From Sternotherus odoratus (lineage: Eukaryota; Chordata; Testudines; Kinosternidae), in assembly GCA_032164245.1 (NCBI GenBank), contig JAVMKO010000006.1, positions 40,140,319 through 40,204,318 of the forward strand: 64,000 nucleotides of DNA, written 5' to 3'. A program made the position numbers and the translations under genes. Below, in pieces: positions 23,692-33,330 of the stretch. Below the pieces are notes generated by a model. The model ran no database searches, was not told where the DNA came from, and was given only the letters and a program-made list of their open reading frames with translations. How positions within the stretch are numbered: position 1 is the stretch's first letter; every line of letters starts with the position of its first letter.

Positions 23692-24059
23692 CATAGGTGC
23701 TAACTCTGGGTGCTCCAGCCCTGGCGCACCCATAGAAGAAAAAAATATATGGGTGCTTCGCATCCACTGACAGCCAGCTGTGCCCTCCCTCCCTCAGAAC
23801 TTCCTGCCCACCTGCTGCCCTGCTGATTAGCACCTCCCACTCCTTTCCAGTGCCTACCGCAAGCAGCTATTTCTCAGGGGGGATTTGGGGGAAGGGGTGG
23901 GGGATTGGGGGAAGGGCTAGGATGGAGCAGGATTGAGAAGAGGCAGGACAGGGGTGGGGATTTGGGGGAAGGGGTCAAGTGGGGGTGGGGGCGGGATCTG
24001 GAGTGGGGCAGAGCCAAAGGTTGAGCATCCCCCGGGCCCGGAGGAAGCCGTTGCCTATG
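23692..24059. mobile_element. hAT-like MITE inserted in CR1
   Basis: The ends are CATAGGTGC...TTGCCTATG. An exact 8-bp duplication TGGTCTAG lies on both sides (23684-23691 and 24060-24067), the hAT hallmark. It starts with the ATAGGTGCTAACTCTGGGTGC wording also seen, diverged, at 61856 and inverted near 63870. The inner part is GGGGA-rich. No coding capacity. Confidence 0.85.
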
Positions 24060-24150
24060 TGGTCTAGACATATTTGGCTCTGCCTCAGCAGAGGAGGATG
24101 GATTAGATGACCTCTCAAGGTCCCATCCAATCTTACATTTCTCTGATTCT
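24060..24150 (+). mobile_element. CR1 LINE 3' end, part 2
   Basis: CTCAGCAGAGGAGGATGGAT, then GATGACCTCTCAAGGTCCC, then a tail ending near TCTGATTCT, the usual CR1 3' terminus. Confidence 0.8.
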
Positions 24151-24801
24151 CTCTCTCTCCACTTCAAGAAACCCTCTCTCCATCCCTCCATTCTTTGTTA
24201 CACTCATCAATTACACCTGGTCTTAAACAATTGTGTGTCCTTTGATGTAGTGGCCATCCATGTGATCTCACAGCACCAAGCATAAAGGGATCAGATCCTG
24301 ACTGGGGCTTTTGTGTGGTATCACAATATAAGTAATAGACTCGATCCTTTGCTGGAGTAAATTGTTAATTCTTTTAAAGTCAATGGCATTACAGTGGTTC
24401 ACATCAACTGTGGGTCTGGCCCAGGGAACAATTAGTATAATAATTTTGCAAAGTGAGGATCATGGAAACTAAGTTCACCCAACTTTTCATACTAGTGTTT
24501 AGAATATGCACTCCACTGGGAAATTTATTTTGTTTCACTTTTTGAATCAATTGCTGTTTCTGTAACTTGTATATACCATTACAAATGCAGCATGAATATG
24601 AAACACTTGTTCTATACATGCTGAGTGTATAATGTTGAATTAAGTTACATTTGTTACTTTACAAATTGTGCAATAACACTCTTATTAAAATACTTATAAA
24701 AATTGCATTTTTATCAGCATGCAGAGTGGGATTACTAAAAATGTTCCCTGGTTATTTTTAACCTGTGTGTGTGCGGGTGTATGTGTATGTATATGTATAT
24801 A

Positions 24802-25555
24802 CAGTAGACTCTCGATTATCCAGGATGATAGGGGAAAAAATTAACCCTGGTTAATAAAATCCCGGATAATCACCATCCATAGGAAATATGGTGTGTGTGG
24901 GGGAATTGGTTCACCAGCCACCCTGCGCCAGGAGGAGGGGGTGTTGGTTCACTGGCTGCCCTGGTGCGGGGGAGGGCAGGGCCGGCGACAGGGGGGTACT
25001 ACGGGTACAGCTGTACCAGGCCCCCTGACTTTAGGGGGGCCCGGGTACACAGCTGTACCCGTTGTCGTCCCCCCTTGTCGCCGGACCTGGAGAGTGGGGA
25101 AGGGGTGGGGAGGTGGCGCAGCTCTCCTCCGGACAAGCGCGCCTGGCCCCGGCAGGAGCAGTGAGCCCGGCCGGCGGCAGCGGCGCAGTCCGGGGGAGGG
25201 CGGAAACAGCAAGGGCGGCTCACGCCGCTCCCGGGCTCTCGCTCCTGCTGCCGCCAGCTGTCAGCTGGGGGGGAGCGCCGGCTGGGCTGGGGGGGGAGGA
25301 GGCCGGCTGGGCTTCCTCCCCCAGCTGCTGTCAGCTGGGGGTGGGGGGCCCGGCTGGGCTGGGGAGGCCCCCAAACTATCAGAGATGGGGGGCCCCCAAA
25401 TTTCTGTCACTGGCCCTGGAAGAGGGTATGTGTGCTTGGGGCGGCAACAAAGCCAAAGCCGGCCCTGCGAGTTACGTGTTTTTTTGTTTGTTTTTTGACA
25501 TCCTGGTTAATCCACATCCTGGTTAACCCAATCCTGGATAATCAAGAGTTTACTG
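24802..25555. mobile_element. Tigger/pogo-like MITE with nested hAT MITE
   Basis: The inverted ends are CAGTAGACTCTCGATTATCC and ...GGATAATCAAGAGTTTACTG, with TA on both sides (24800-24801 and 25556-25557). The outer parts repeat CCTGGTTAA and its inverse. A GC-rich hAT MITE occupies the middle (24977-25418). Confidence 0.85.
24977..25418 (+). mobile_element. GC-rich hAT-like MITE, CAGGGCCGGCGACAG family (copy 1)
   Basis: Starts CAGGGCCGGCGACAG and ends CTGTCACTGGCCCTG, an inverted terminal repeat. The flanking 8-mers GGGGAGGG and GAAGAGGG match at six of eight positions, an eroded hAT-type duplication. The interior GGGTACAGCTGTACC palindrome and the TCTCCTCCGGA block recur, inverted, in the copy at 57134-57819. 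Overlapping long frames are artefacts of its high GC content. Confidence 0.7.
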
Positions 25556-25613
25556 TATGTATGTATATAAAATAATATTTGCAAAAGGATTTGGGTTTTT
25601 TTTGTTTACTTTC

Positions 25614-25828
25614 TAACAAAACTTAAGAATCAGAGAGGTAGCCGTGTTAGTCTGGAATAGCAGACATAACAGAGTCCTGTGGCACCTTAAAGACTAACTA
25701 AAGTTTTCAAGCATAAGCTTTCGTGGGCTAATATCCACTTCGTCGGATGCATTAGCCCACGAAAGCTTATGCTTGAAAACTTTCGTTCGTCGTTAAGGTG
25801 CCACAGGACTCTTTGTTAACAAAACTTA
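25614..25828. mobile_element. Fold-back Cry-type SINE with 12-bp target duplication
   Basis: The duplication TAACAAAACTTA lies at 25614-25625 and 25817-25828. Between them a plus-strand SINE (AATCAGAGAGGTAGCCGTG to CGTCGGATGC, 25627-25750) meets a minus-strand copy (ATTAGCCCACGAAAGC to GACTCTTTG, 25751-25816) tail to tail. The right arm lacks the tRNA-like head. The two arms could form a long RNA hairpin. Confidence 0.85.
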
Positions 25829-27728
25829 GTTATGAAACATTTGACTCTATTACTGGGGATCAAGGTTTTAGTTTGCCATGAAACCAAGAAGACTAGGAAC
25901 AAGATCTTACTTTTTAAAAAGTAAGTTCCCTTCAATGAAAAGATAGAGAACTTGAAAAAAGTGTAACAAAAGCCAAAGGACATTTGAATTACAGACGAGA
26001 TTGTCTCCACACTGCTATAAGGAGGCACAAAAACATTAGGAAAATAACTGGATGAATGGAAATGACTCCATGAAAAGCTATGGTGGTAGCTTATGAAATG
26101 GTAAGAATAGAATTGAATCAAAACGTCTCTCTGAAGGCTTCTTAATTCCAGGTTCTGTTTTGTTTGCCTTTTCATGAGCCAGAAGTTGCAGAAGACACAG
26201 CTCTTTGCTGGAGGAAACACATCATTTTTGGCACAAGAGCTAGCCAATAGGAGGGCGGTATCGACAAAATCTGAGCAAATAGTCTCCTCCTCCTGTCTGG
26301 CTCAAAGAATAGTGCGTATGAAAAGGACTGGTATGTGGGTATAAAGTGCAGCGAAAACAGGACTCTTTGGGCTCCCGCAGTCCCATAGCTGAGGCCTAGA
26401 GGTGAGGGGGAAGTGACCAAATTCTGCAGCTCCTATTCAGACAAAGCTCCTATTGACCTCCATTGGAATTGTGCATGAGTAAAGTTACAAGATGTGACCC
26501 CATGGCAGTGATTTTGGTGATAAATTTAACACTGATCTCGAAATAATGCAATTATTGCAATCTGTTTCCTCTTTATTTCCCATTTTCTTCTGGCTCTTGG
26601 TTTGTCTGTTTAATCTTTTGGAGCAGGACATGCCTTTAGTTTTTGCATTTTTCATAGTGTAGAGGATGATATTGGTGGCACTTAATTAGAATTATGTCCT
26701 TTCATCCTCTGGAGGGTATGATCTGCATATAGTTCTCTTGGCCGGTGGACAGTGCTATCTAGAAGCAGATGATGAGAGACACACAAACCCTCTTGATAGG
26801 ACAGGGACCTAGTGTTGTACAAGCAACAAAATCTGTTTTTATACAAGTCATAGTTTTAAAAATGCTCTTAATCTGTAGATTAAACACAAAGATTTCACAG
26901 AGCTGGTGGACTACTATGCTTAAAACACCCCTTGTCAGCACATACCAGCTCTTTCAATGAGATCTGCATGTTTATCAGCTTGCCATGCCAATAAAAGGAT
27001 AGAAAGCTCTCATTACACACCCCAGCTTTCTAGGAAACCCGGTGATTTGCATGAGGCTAATGTAGGTTTCAACCACACATTATATCCAACTTTTTATTTT
27101 GATTGTACTCCTGCAATGCAAATAATTGCACAATAAAACCAGAGAGAGAAACCGATTATCAGAAACAACAATTGGAACTGGCCGGAGGGTAACTACTTGT
27201 ATTATGCACAGTGGAAACATGAAACTCGCTTGCAGTCATGAAAAGAGAGCTCACAATAGTCTGTCATATTAGTACAGGATTGAGAAAACAGACCTGACTG
27301 TTTTGCTTAGCAGTCAGCACTCTGGATTTTGTCTCTTTGTAAATGTAAAGACCTGGTCTCTAATCATTCACAATAGGAAACATTTTAGTAAGAGGAGAGG
27401 CTGTGCATTTATCATGTTCTTCTGGTGAGAAGCAAATCTATGACTAGAATTAAGCCTAGTTAAGCTCCCTAACGTCTTAAAGCCAAATCTTTTCACCCTG
27501 CATAAAACCCAGATAAATGGGCTTTGTGCAGGACAATCCTGTAGGATTTGAAAGACGGAATCCTCCCCTCAAAGTAAAGCAGGTCTGGAACAGGGGCTTC
27601 AGCCTAGGGGTTGTCCTCTACATTCCATATCCAACCTACTGGGAAGATCCTTACCCCAGCTGTTTTGTTCCCATAGTTCCCCTTAAGTAGTGGTTTGATT
27701 GGACACTGGAGCATTTTTTAAAATGTCT
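25829..27728. other. No recognisable feature
   Basis: AT-rich DNA without gene or repeat that I can name. Confidence 0.4.
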
Positions 27729-27914
27729 TTTTACAAAAATTAAAAGAATGAGGAGTACTTATGGCACTTTAGAGACTAACCAATTTATTTGGGCATAAGC
27801 TTTTGTGGGCTAAAACCCACTTGGTCAGGTGGATAGTCTCTACGGTGCCACAAGTACTCTTTCTTTTTGCAGATACAGACTAACACGGCTACCGCTCTGA
27901 AACGTTTTACAAAA
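27729..27914. mobile_element. Fold-back Cry-type SINE, second subfamily
   Basis: The 10-bp duplication TTTTACAAAA lies at 27729-27738 and 27905-27914. The left arm is plus-strand body (GAGTACTTATGGCAC to TTGGTCAGGTGGA, about 27748-27833). The right arm is minus-strand and ends in the inverted head CTAACACGGCTACCGCTCTG. Here the head is on the right arm only, the opposite of the copy at 25614. Confidence 0.8.
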
Positions 27915-28059
27915 GTATTTGCCTTCTAACCTCAAGGAAGAACTTAAAAAATTGTGGGGAAGGCTCATGTTCTCATAGCAAATTGAAATGGTGAATAGTA
28001 TGAAATGAAGAACTTGAGAGATGTGGACTTTGAAAGAGGGAGATAAATATATTGTCACT

Positions 28060-28727
28060 TCACACTAGTACCTAGAGGTCTCGATCAGATCAGGGCCTCA
28101 TTGTACTAGTTGTTGTACAAATATGTACTAAGCTACAGGTCCTGCCCTAAAGAGTATCCAATCAAGGGTAATGACAGATGGGTAGAACTAACATGGTGTT
28201 TGGGAGATAGAGGGACTAGGTAGTAACCTTATGAGCCTGTTTTCATGTGGACTAGCTGTGTATGCAGTGTAGCCACCTACCAGCAATCAGCTGATGTGTG
28301 ACACAGACATCGTGGGAGAAGTCAGGAGGGATCTGAAGGAGGCTAATCTGGTGTCTTTACACAGTTGAGGAAGCTTTTTGTGCCCCACACGCATAAGGGT
28401 TAACCTGGGAGAATGTAGAGAGGAGCTTGTGGGACTGATGGCTGGAAACGAGATGGAGCAAAGGCAGTGTTCAGTGATGCAATAAGATAACAGATTTGGT
28501 ATGTAGGATAAGACTGAGTCACACGGTGCCTCAAAAATGAGAACAAGAAGCTTATCTTTAATCTGGTGGAAAATGCAGAGCCAGAGGAGGGACTCGGGGG
28601 TGGCGTGGCATGGGATAATTGAAACAACGATCAAGGAAGATGACTTTGGCAGCAAGCATTTTGAATAGTTGTCAGGGTGTGGCCACGTTGCAGTAGTCCA
28701 TGCCAAAGAGGAGATTACAGCAGTCAA
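28060..28727 (-). pseudogene. L2/L3-like LINE ORF2 C-terminus and 3' tail
   Basis: The minus-strand frame 28727-28287 contains FHQIKDKLLVLIFEAPCDS followed by VLSYIPNLL. This matches the well-known C-terminal stretch of L2/L3/CR1-clade reverse-transcriptase proteins (LHWLP...RI.YKLL.LTFKALH...P.YL). The expected LHWLP is decayed to LLWLCIF. Downstream, 28160-28066 read on the minus strand gives GGGCAGGACCTGTAGCTTAG and GATCTGATCGAGACCTC, the 3' tail wording shared with 5662 and 59795. Replication function is long lost. Confidence 0.6.
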
Positions 28728-29031
28728 GATACAACAGGAGGCCCTAGATGACAGCTATGGGAATCTAGACAAAAAAGAAAATCTTTGAGATATTTGAGAA
28801 ATTAAAAATGGGATTTGGATACAATCTGGATGTAAAGTTCCATTTACTTTCAATTGCCATTGGACATCCATGAAGAGATATCGGAGAGACAGGCTAATGA
28901 ACAGACTCAGATGGAGTCAGAAATCAGGTTGATTTGAGAACCATCAGTGTAAAGATGGTATGTGAGGCTACAAAAGCTAGTTTTCAGGAGGAGGAAGGAC
29001 AGGGGGCAAAGGATAGAACTGTGTGGCAAAC
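28728..29031. other. No recognisable feature
   Basis: Short stretch between the LINE remnant and the hAT insertion. It may belong to the same old LINE, but I see no clear motif. Confidence 0.35.
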
Positions 29032-29259
29032 CCCTAGGACAGTGGTTCTTAACCTTGTTGGATGTACTGAACCCCACCAGTTTCATATGCACATTCACCG
29101 AACCCTTCTTAATTGGAAAAATAAAATATGTTTTTTTTCAAATTCAAAACATAAGTATATATTTTACTGGTGCACAAAATGAACCGTGCATCAACATCAC
29201 TGTGTTCAAAGAACAAAACCATTAAAACATGATTTTCACACAAAAACAAAAACATAATA

Positions 29260-29767
29260 CCGTATTTTTCGTCTTATAGGACGCTCCGTCCTATAAGACG
29301 CCCCCTCGGTTTTTAATAAAAAAGCCGGGGGAAAAAAAAAAAAAAAAAAAAAAAAAGCGCCTCGCTCTCCCGTCCCCGCCACGCGGGCGGGCTGCCGAGG
29401 TTCCCCCCTCCCCGCCGCGGGCGGGCTGCCGGGAGCGTCCCGGTTCCCCCCTCCCCGCCGCGGGCGGGCTGCCGGGAGCGTGCCCGCGGCGGGGAGGGGG
29501 GAACCGGGACGCTCCCGGCAGCCCGCCCGCGCGGCGGGGACGGGAGAGCGAGGCGCTTTTTTTTTTTTTTTTTTTTTTTTTTGTCTGTCGGGGAGGGGGG
29601 AACCGGGCGCACATTTTTTTTTGGTCCGGCGGGGAGGGGGGAACCTCGGCAGCCCGCCCGCGGCGGGGAGGGGGGAACCGGGGCGCACATTCGCCCTATA
29701 AGACGCACCAACTTCCCCCCCCCATTTTGGGGAAGAAAAAGTGCGTCTTATAGGGCGAAAAATACGG
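29260..29767. mobile_element. TA-target MITE with giant GC-rich palindrome
   Basis: The ends are CCGTATTTTTCG and CGAAAAATACGG, flanked by TA (29258-29259 and 29768-29769), which fits a Tc1/mariner-type element. The subterminal CTATAAGACGC is inverted as GCGTCTTATAG. The core runs A25 (29332-29356), a GC arm, its inverse, and T26 (29557-29582), so the whole centre is a hairpin. It lies inside the hAT element at 29040 and is therefore younger. No coding capacity. Confidence 0.85.
29332..29582. repeat. Roughly 250-bp interrupted palindrome
   Basis: The left arm from 29357 (GCGCCTCGCTCTCCCGTCC) is mirrored by the right arm ending 29556 (GGACGGGAGAGCGAGGCGC), with A and T runs outside. The left arm holds one extra copy of the block GGTTCCCCCCTCCCCGCCG, so the pairing has a bulge. 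Such a structure is prone to assembly and polymerase errors. Confidence 0.85.
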
Positions 29768-29787
29768 TAATGAATATTTACTGCAAA

Positions 29788-31595
29788 TCAGTGTGACTTC
29801 TGCTGTTGCCTTTCAGAGACCAGTTCAGAAATGCGTGGCTTCACCTTGGCAAGTGCCATTCTCATGTCATTTTCGCAACAAAGTCTGTTCCTTTTCTTCG
29901 TTTTTATGTCCAGCATCCTCGAAAATGATTGCTCGCAAAGATATGTTGTAACAAACGGTATGAAAATCTCCAAGCTTTCTTAGCAATAACAGGGTACGTT
30001 ACCATTTGTTGACACCAAAACGTTGAGAGCGTTGTTGTTCTGAAGAGTTGCTGTTGGACCTGGCTCTGCTGAATTTCAATGATTTCATCGAGGTATTCAT
30101 CATTGACATCTGTTGTCTCAACACTAAACGTGAACAGCTGTCTCACCCATGCTGGATAAGACTCTCTTGTAGGGAAGTATCCGTCGAGAGACTTTGCAAG
30201 CTCATCTAAGTGCGTGGCAATTGCTTGCTTCAGTTCCGCGGGTAAAGAAATGTCTCCGATTCCAGATACATCTTCGATCTTACATACACAGTCGTCTAGC
30301 AGGGGAAAGTTTGCGAAGTTATCGTTCTCTATTCGTCGTTTCCATAACGGTAGCTTTTTTTGAAAAGCCTTCAGGTTTTCTTCCGCTTCGATGATGTTGA
30401 CTCCACCGCCCTGCATCTGTTGATTGAGATGATTGAGAGCTGCGAAGATATCAGCCATGTACGCTAAAATGAGAATGAACTCAGAATTTTTGAAGCAATC
30501 TGCATGAAAATGTTGGTGCTCTTGCAAAAACAGGGCTAATTCCACACGCAGGGCAAAAACACGATTCAGCACCTGTCCCCGGGATAACCACCGAACGTTA
30601 GAATGGTACAAAAGTACCTCGAATTTAGAGCCCATTTCTTTACACAGCTCACTGAAGATGCGGTGCCTCAGAGCACTATTTCGCACATAGTTCACGCATT
30701 CCACTACAATTTTTAATACTTCTGCCAGTGTTGGAGGTAAGGTTTTTGTTGCCAACGCATGCCTGTGCAGAATACAATGCGTAACAATGATGTGTGGTGC
30801 ATCAGCTTTCACTAGCGCACCAAAACCAGACTTTCTTCCCAGCATGACTGGAGCTCCGTCCGAACAAACTGCAGAAACCATATCCCACGAAAGATTGTTG
30901 TCTTTGAAGAAGTCATCCACAAGTTTCTTCACATCGGCTGCCTTAGTTGTTGTTGTAAGAGGCTTACAAAATAAAAAATCTTCCTTTATCAAGTCGCCTT
31001 TCACATAGCGCACGAATACAGCAAGCTGGCTTAGATTGGAAACGTCTGTGGTCTCGTCGAGTTGAAGGCTGAATTTTGCCGGGCTTGAAATCAGATCTGC
31101 AACTACTTGAGCCAAGATGTCTTTGCTCATGTCCTCTATTCTGTCGCTGATGGTGTCATTTGAAAGAGGAATTTGGGATAACTTAACTTCAGCCGCTTTT
31201 CCCAGCATGATATTCGCCATCTTCAACACAGCTGGTTTTATGAGTGTTTCACCAATGGTGTGTGGTTTGCCCTGCTTTGCGATCAGGTAAGCAACTTCGT
31301 ACGATGCTGTGAGGATCGGTTTGTTGATTGGTACAAAGCCGAGAACAGGCAAAGTAGCCTTTTCATTGAATCTGGCTCTCTTCACCTTGAATTCAGCGAG
31401 CGTTGTGTTCTTGTATTTTCCATCTCCATGCAGCTTAAGGAAGTGTTCTCTTAGTTTTGCCGGTGCTAGACTAGAATTGCTCAACTTGGCATTGCAAATA
31501 ATGCAGTTAGGACGCTGACTCCCATCATGTTCTGTTATACATGTGAATCCATATTGTACATATTCGTCCGACCACTTTCTTTTTTTGCTCGACAT
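29788..31595 (-). pseudogene. hAT transposase, ZBED5/FAM200-like, one C-terminal frameshift
   Basis: This transposase would bind its terminal repeats, cut and rejoin DNA. The main frame starts at 31595 (MSSKKRKWSDEYV) and runs 563 codons to 29904. Residues 1-60 form a BED zinc finger (C31, C34, H51, H56). The RNase H-like core shows SLQLDETTDVS (D180), AVCSDGAPVM (D246) and the hAT CxxH motif HCILH (C274, H277). The frame is lost after VIAKKA, near 29965-29972, where one base appears deleted. The next frame continues EIFIPFVTTYLCEQSFSRM and ends at 29788, giving the C-terminal hAT dimerisation region. Total about 610 residues, near the family's usual length. The domesticated vertebrate genes ZBED5 and FAM200 belong to the same branch. 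This copy lies inside an element with intact ends, so it is a transposon gene, not a host gene. Confidence 0.92.
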
Positions 31596-32141
31596 AGTTA
31601 GTATGAAGGGATTAAAATATTAAGAAAGAAATCACACAACATACCATCACGACAGTCACAAGTCGACTACTGGGCGCACCAAATTTCCTGCAGCACAGAT
31701 AGGCCAAGCAATGTTGCGTGATCACCTGCAGCCAATGATGGCCAAGGGGGGCGTGTCATCACGAATCATATGAGTCGGGTGTGTCTTATCCTCCGCCGAA
31801 CCCCTAAGACTGACTCACCGAACCCCTGGGGTTCGATCGAACCCAGGTTAAGAACCACTGCCCTAGGAGCTAGTCTGGATCGGGATACTCTAAAATACAA
31901 AATGAGTCAAGGGGGCAAAGAAAAGAGTTTGAAACACTTTTAGGATCAGGGTTATTTCACACCCAAATAGCTCTGATTTCATATAAAATTCCCCTTCATG
32001 GAGTCCAGAAGCAGAAAATCTAGTTGATTGACTGTCCATGTAGACAGAGCTGAAAACTATGACACACATAGGTAGGCTGACCATATTTTCTTGAGACAAA
32101 AATGGGACATTGGGATGGCAAAAATGGGACGGGGTTGGGGG

Positions 32142-32187
32142 GGTCTCACCAGATGAAGTCGGTGCAGTGGCTGCAGAACCTGGACTG
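32142..32187 (-). repeat. Second, partial copy of the captured exon end
   Basis: This stretch repeats 32246-32291 at a spacing of 104 bp with few changes (GTCTCACCAGATGAAGTCGG against GTCTCACCAGATCAAGTCGG). It holds the splice donor and about 35 bp of the exon's 3' end. Confidence 0.85.
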
Positions 32188-32253
32188 AGGGGCGCTGGGG
32201 GTGGTGGTCGGGGGGCTCTAAGGGGGCTCTGGGGGGCTCTAGGGGGGTCTCAC

Positions 32254-32420
32254 CAGATCAAGTCGGTGCAGTGGCTGCAGAACATGGGCTGCTTGAAGAA
32301 GCGTGCCGTGAATTTGTGGCTCTTGACCTCGTGGATCACCTTCTGGCACAGCGCCCCCTTGCGGCGGAACAGCGGCTTGGCCAGGCACTCCAGCTCAGTG
32401 GGCGAGGTGACCAGCGCCAT
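32254..32420 (-). pseudogene. PRKCG: Captured exon 1 of a conventional protein kinase C gene (PRKCG-like)
   Basis: On the minus strand the ATG at 32420 opens 55 codons and two bases, ending at 32254 just before GTGAGA, a consensus splice donor (GT at 32253-32252). The residues [18 protein letters not shown], then [12 protein letters not shown] and [10 protein letters not shown], match the start of conventional protein kinase C. The HEVKSHKF wording is that of the gamma isoform. They cover the pseudosubstrate (RRKGALCQK) and the first His and two Cys of the C1A zinc-binding domain. The phase-2 split of the final Trp codon fits an exon 1 end. The parent kinase is a calcium- and diacylglycerol-activated Ser/Thr kinase. 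Here only exon 1 is present, inside a transposon, with substitutions at usually constant sites (Cys for Arg in the pseudosubstrate, Leu for Phe near the end). A functional kinase is excluded in this window. A chimeric transcript using the donor is possible but unproven. Confidence 0.85.
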
Positions 32421-32460
32421 GGCCCCACCTGGCCCCCCCAGCGCCGGGCGGGGATGGAGG

Positions 32461-33215
32461 AATAAACAGAACAGAGATGGGGGAGAGAGAGATGGGGGGG
32501 GGGGGATGAAGAGGATGGAGGGAGAGAGAGAAGGGGAGATGAGGGATGAAGAGGATGGAGGGAGAGAAGGCACGAAGGTGAGAAGGGAGAGGATGGATGG
32601 TTGAGAGAAGAGATGGGGGTAGGGAGCAGGGGGGATGGAGGAGGCAAGGGACAGAGAAGGAGGGATGGAGAGAAGGGAGATGGAAGAGGAGGCAGTGGAC
32701 GGAGGGAGAGAGAGAAGGGAGGAAGGGAGGGATGGAGAAGGGAGACACAGACGGAAGAGAGGGATGGAGGGATAGAGAGAAGGCAGGAAGGGAGGGATGG
32801 AGATAGGAGGCAGTGGACGGAAGGAGAGAAGGGAGGAAGGAAGGGATGGAGAAGGGGGATAGAGAAGGGATGGAGGGAGCGAGAGAAGAGGAGGCAGCAG
32901 ACAGAGGGAGAGAGAAGGGAGGAAGGGAAGGATGGAGAAGGGAGATAGAGAGAAGGAAGAGAGGGATGGAGGGATAGAGAGAAGGCAGGAAGGGAGGGAT
33001 GGAGATAGGAGGCAGTGGACGGAAGGAGAGAAGGGAGGAAGGAAGGGATGGAGGGATGGAGAAGGGGGATAGAGAAGGGATGGAGGGAGCGAGAGAAGAG
33101 GAGGCAGCAGACAGAGGGAGAGAGAAGGGAGGAAGGGAAGGATGGAGAAGGGAGATAGAGAGAAGGGAGGGATGGAGAGAAGGAGGGAAGAAGGAGGGAT
33201 AGAGAGAAGAGGAGG
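32461..33215. repeat. GA-rich minisatellite with 202-bp higher-order repeat
   Basis: Imperfect GGATGGAGGGA / GAGAGAAGGGA units fill the stretch. A longer block starting GATAGAGAGAAGGCAGG at 32771 recurs at 32973, so about 200 bp is duplicated in tandem. All long frames here are artefacts of the simple sequence. Confidence 0.9.
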
Positions 33216-33330
33216 CAGCGGGCGGCAGGCTGAAGTCGACAGCGGAGCGGAGCTGTCCGGAGCCGCAGCCGGGGGCCGAGGTGGGGACGGGCGCGCCGGC
33301 GGGGGAGCTGCCGGCCGGAAGTTATTAGAA
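33215..33330. other. CpG-rich patch inside the hAT-like element
   Basis: Rich in CG (GGGACGGGCGCGCCGGCGG and similar). It lies upstream of the captured exon in the exon's own direction, where a promoter or 5' UTR would be. Whether it comes from the kinase gene cannot be told here. Confidence 0.4.

Larger units (their letters stand above)
29040..31860 (-). mobile_element. Near-complete autonomous hAT transposon
   Basis: The inverted ends are CAGTGGTTCTTAACCTTG and ...CAGGTTAAGAACCACTG, with an exact 8-bp duplication CCCTAGGA at 29032-29039 and 31861-31868. The ends are of the CAGTGGTTCT type found in Charlie-like hAT elements. Inside are a transposase gene on the minus strand and a later MITE (29260-29767) between the transposase 3' end and the left terminus. 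Uncorrupted duplications and a long open frame point to fairly recent activity in this lineage. Confidence 0.95.

Noticed and set aside
29236..29711. Overlapping frames with Lys or Phe runs and PGSPLPA repeats
   Set aside because: They translate the A/T runs and palindrome of the MITE at 29260.
29904..31595. The transposase as a domesticated host gene of the ZBED5/FAM200 type
   Set aside because: The frame sits within intact inverted ends and an 8-bp duplication and carries a frame break, so it is a transposon copy.
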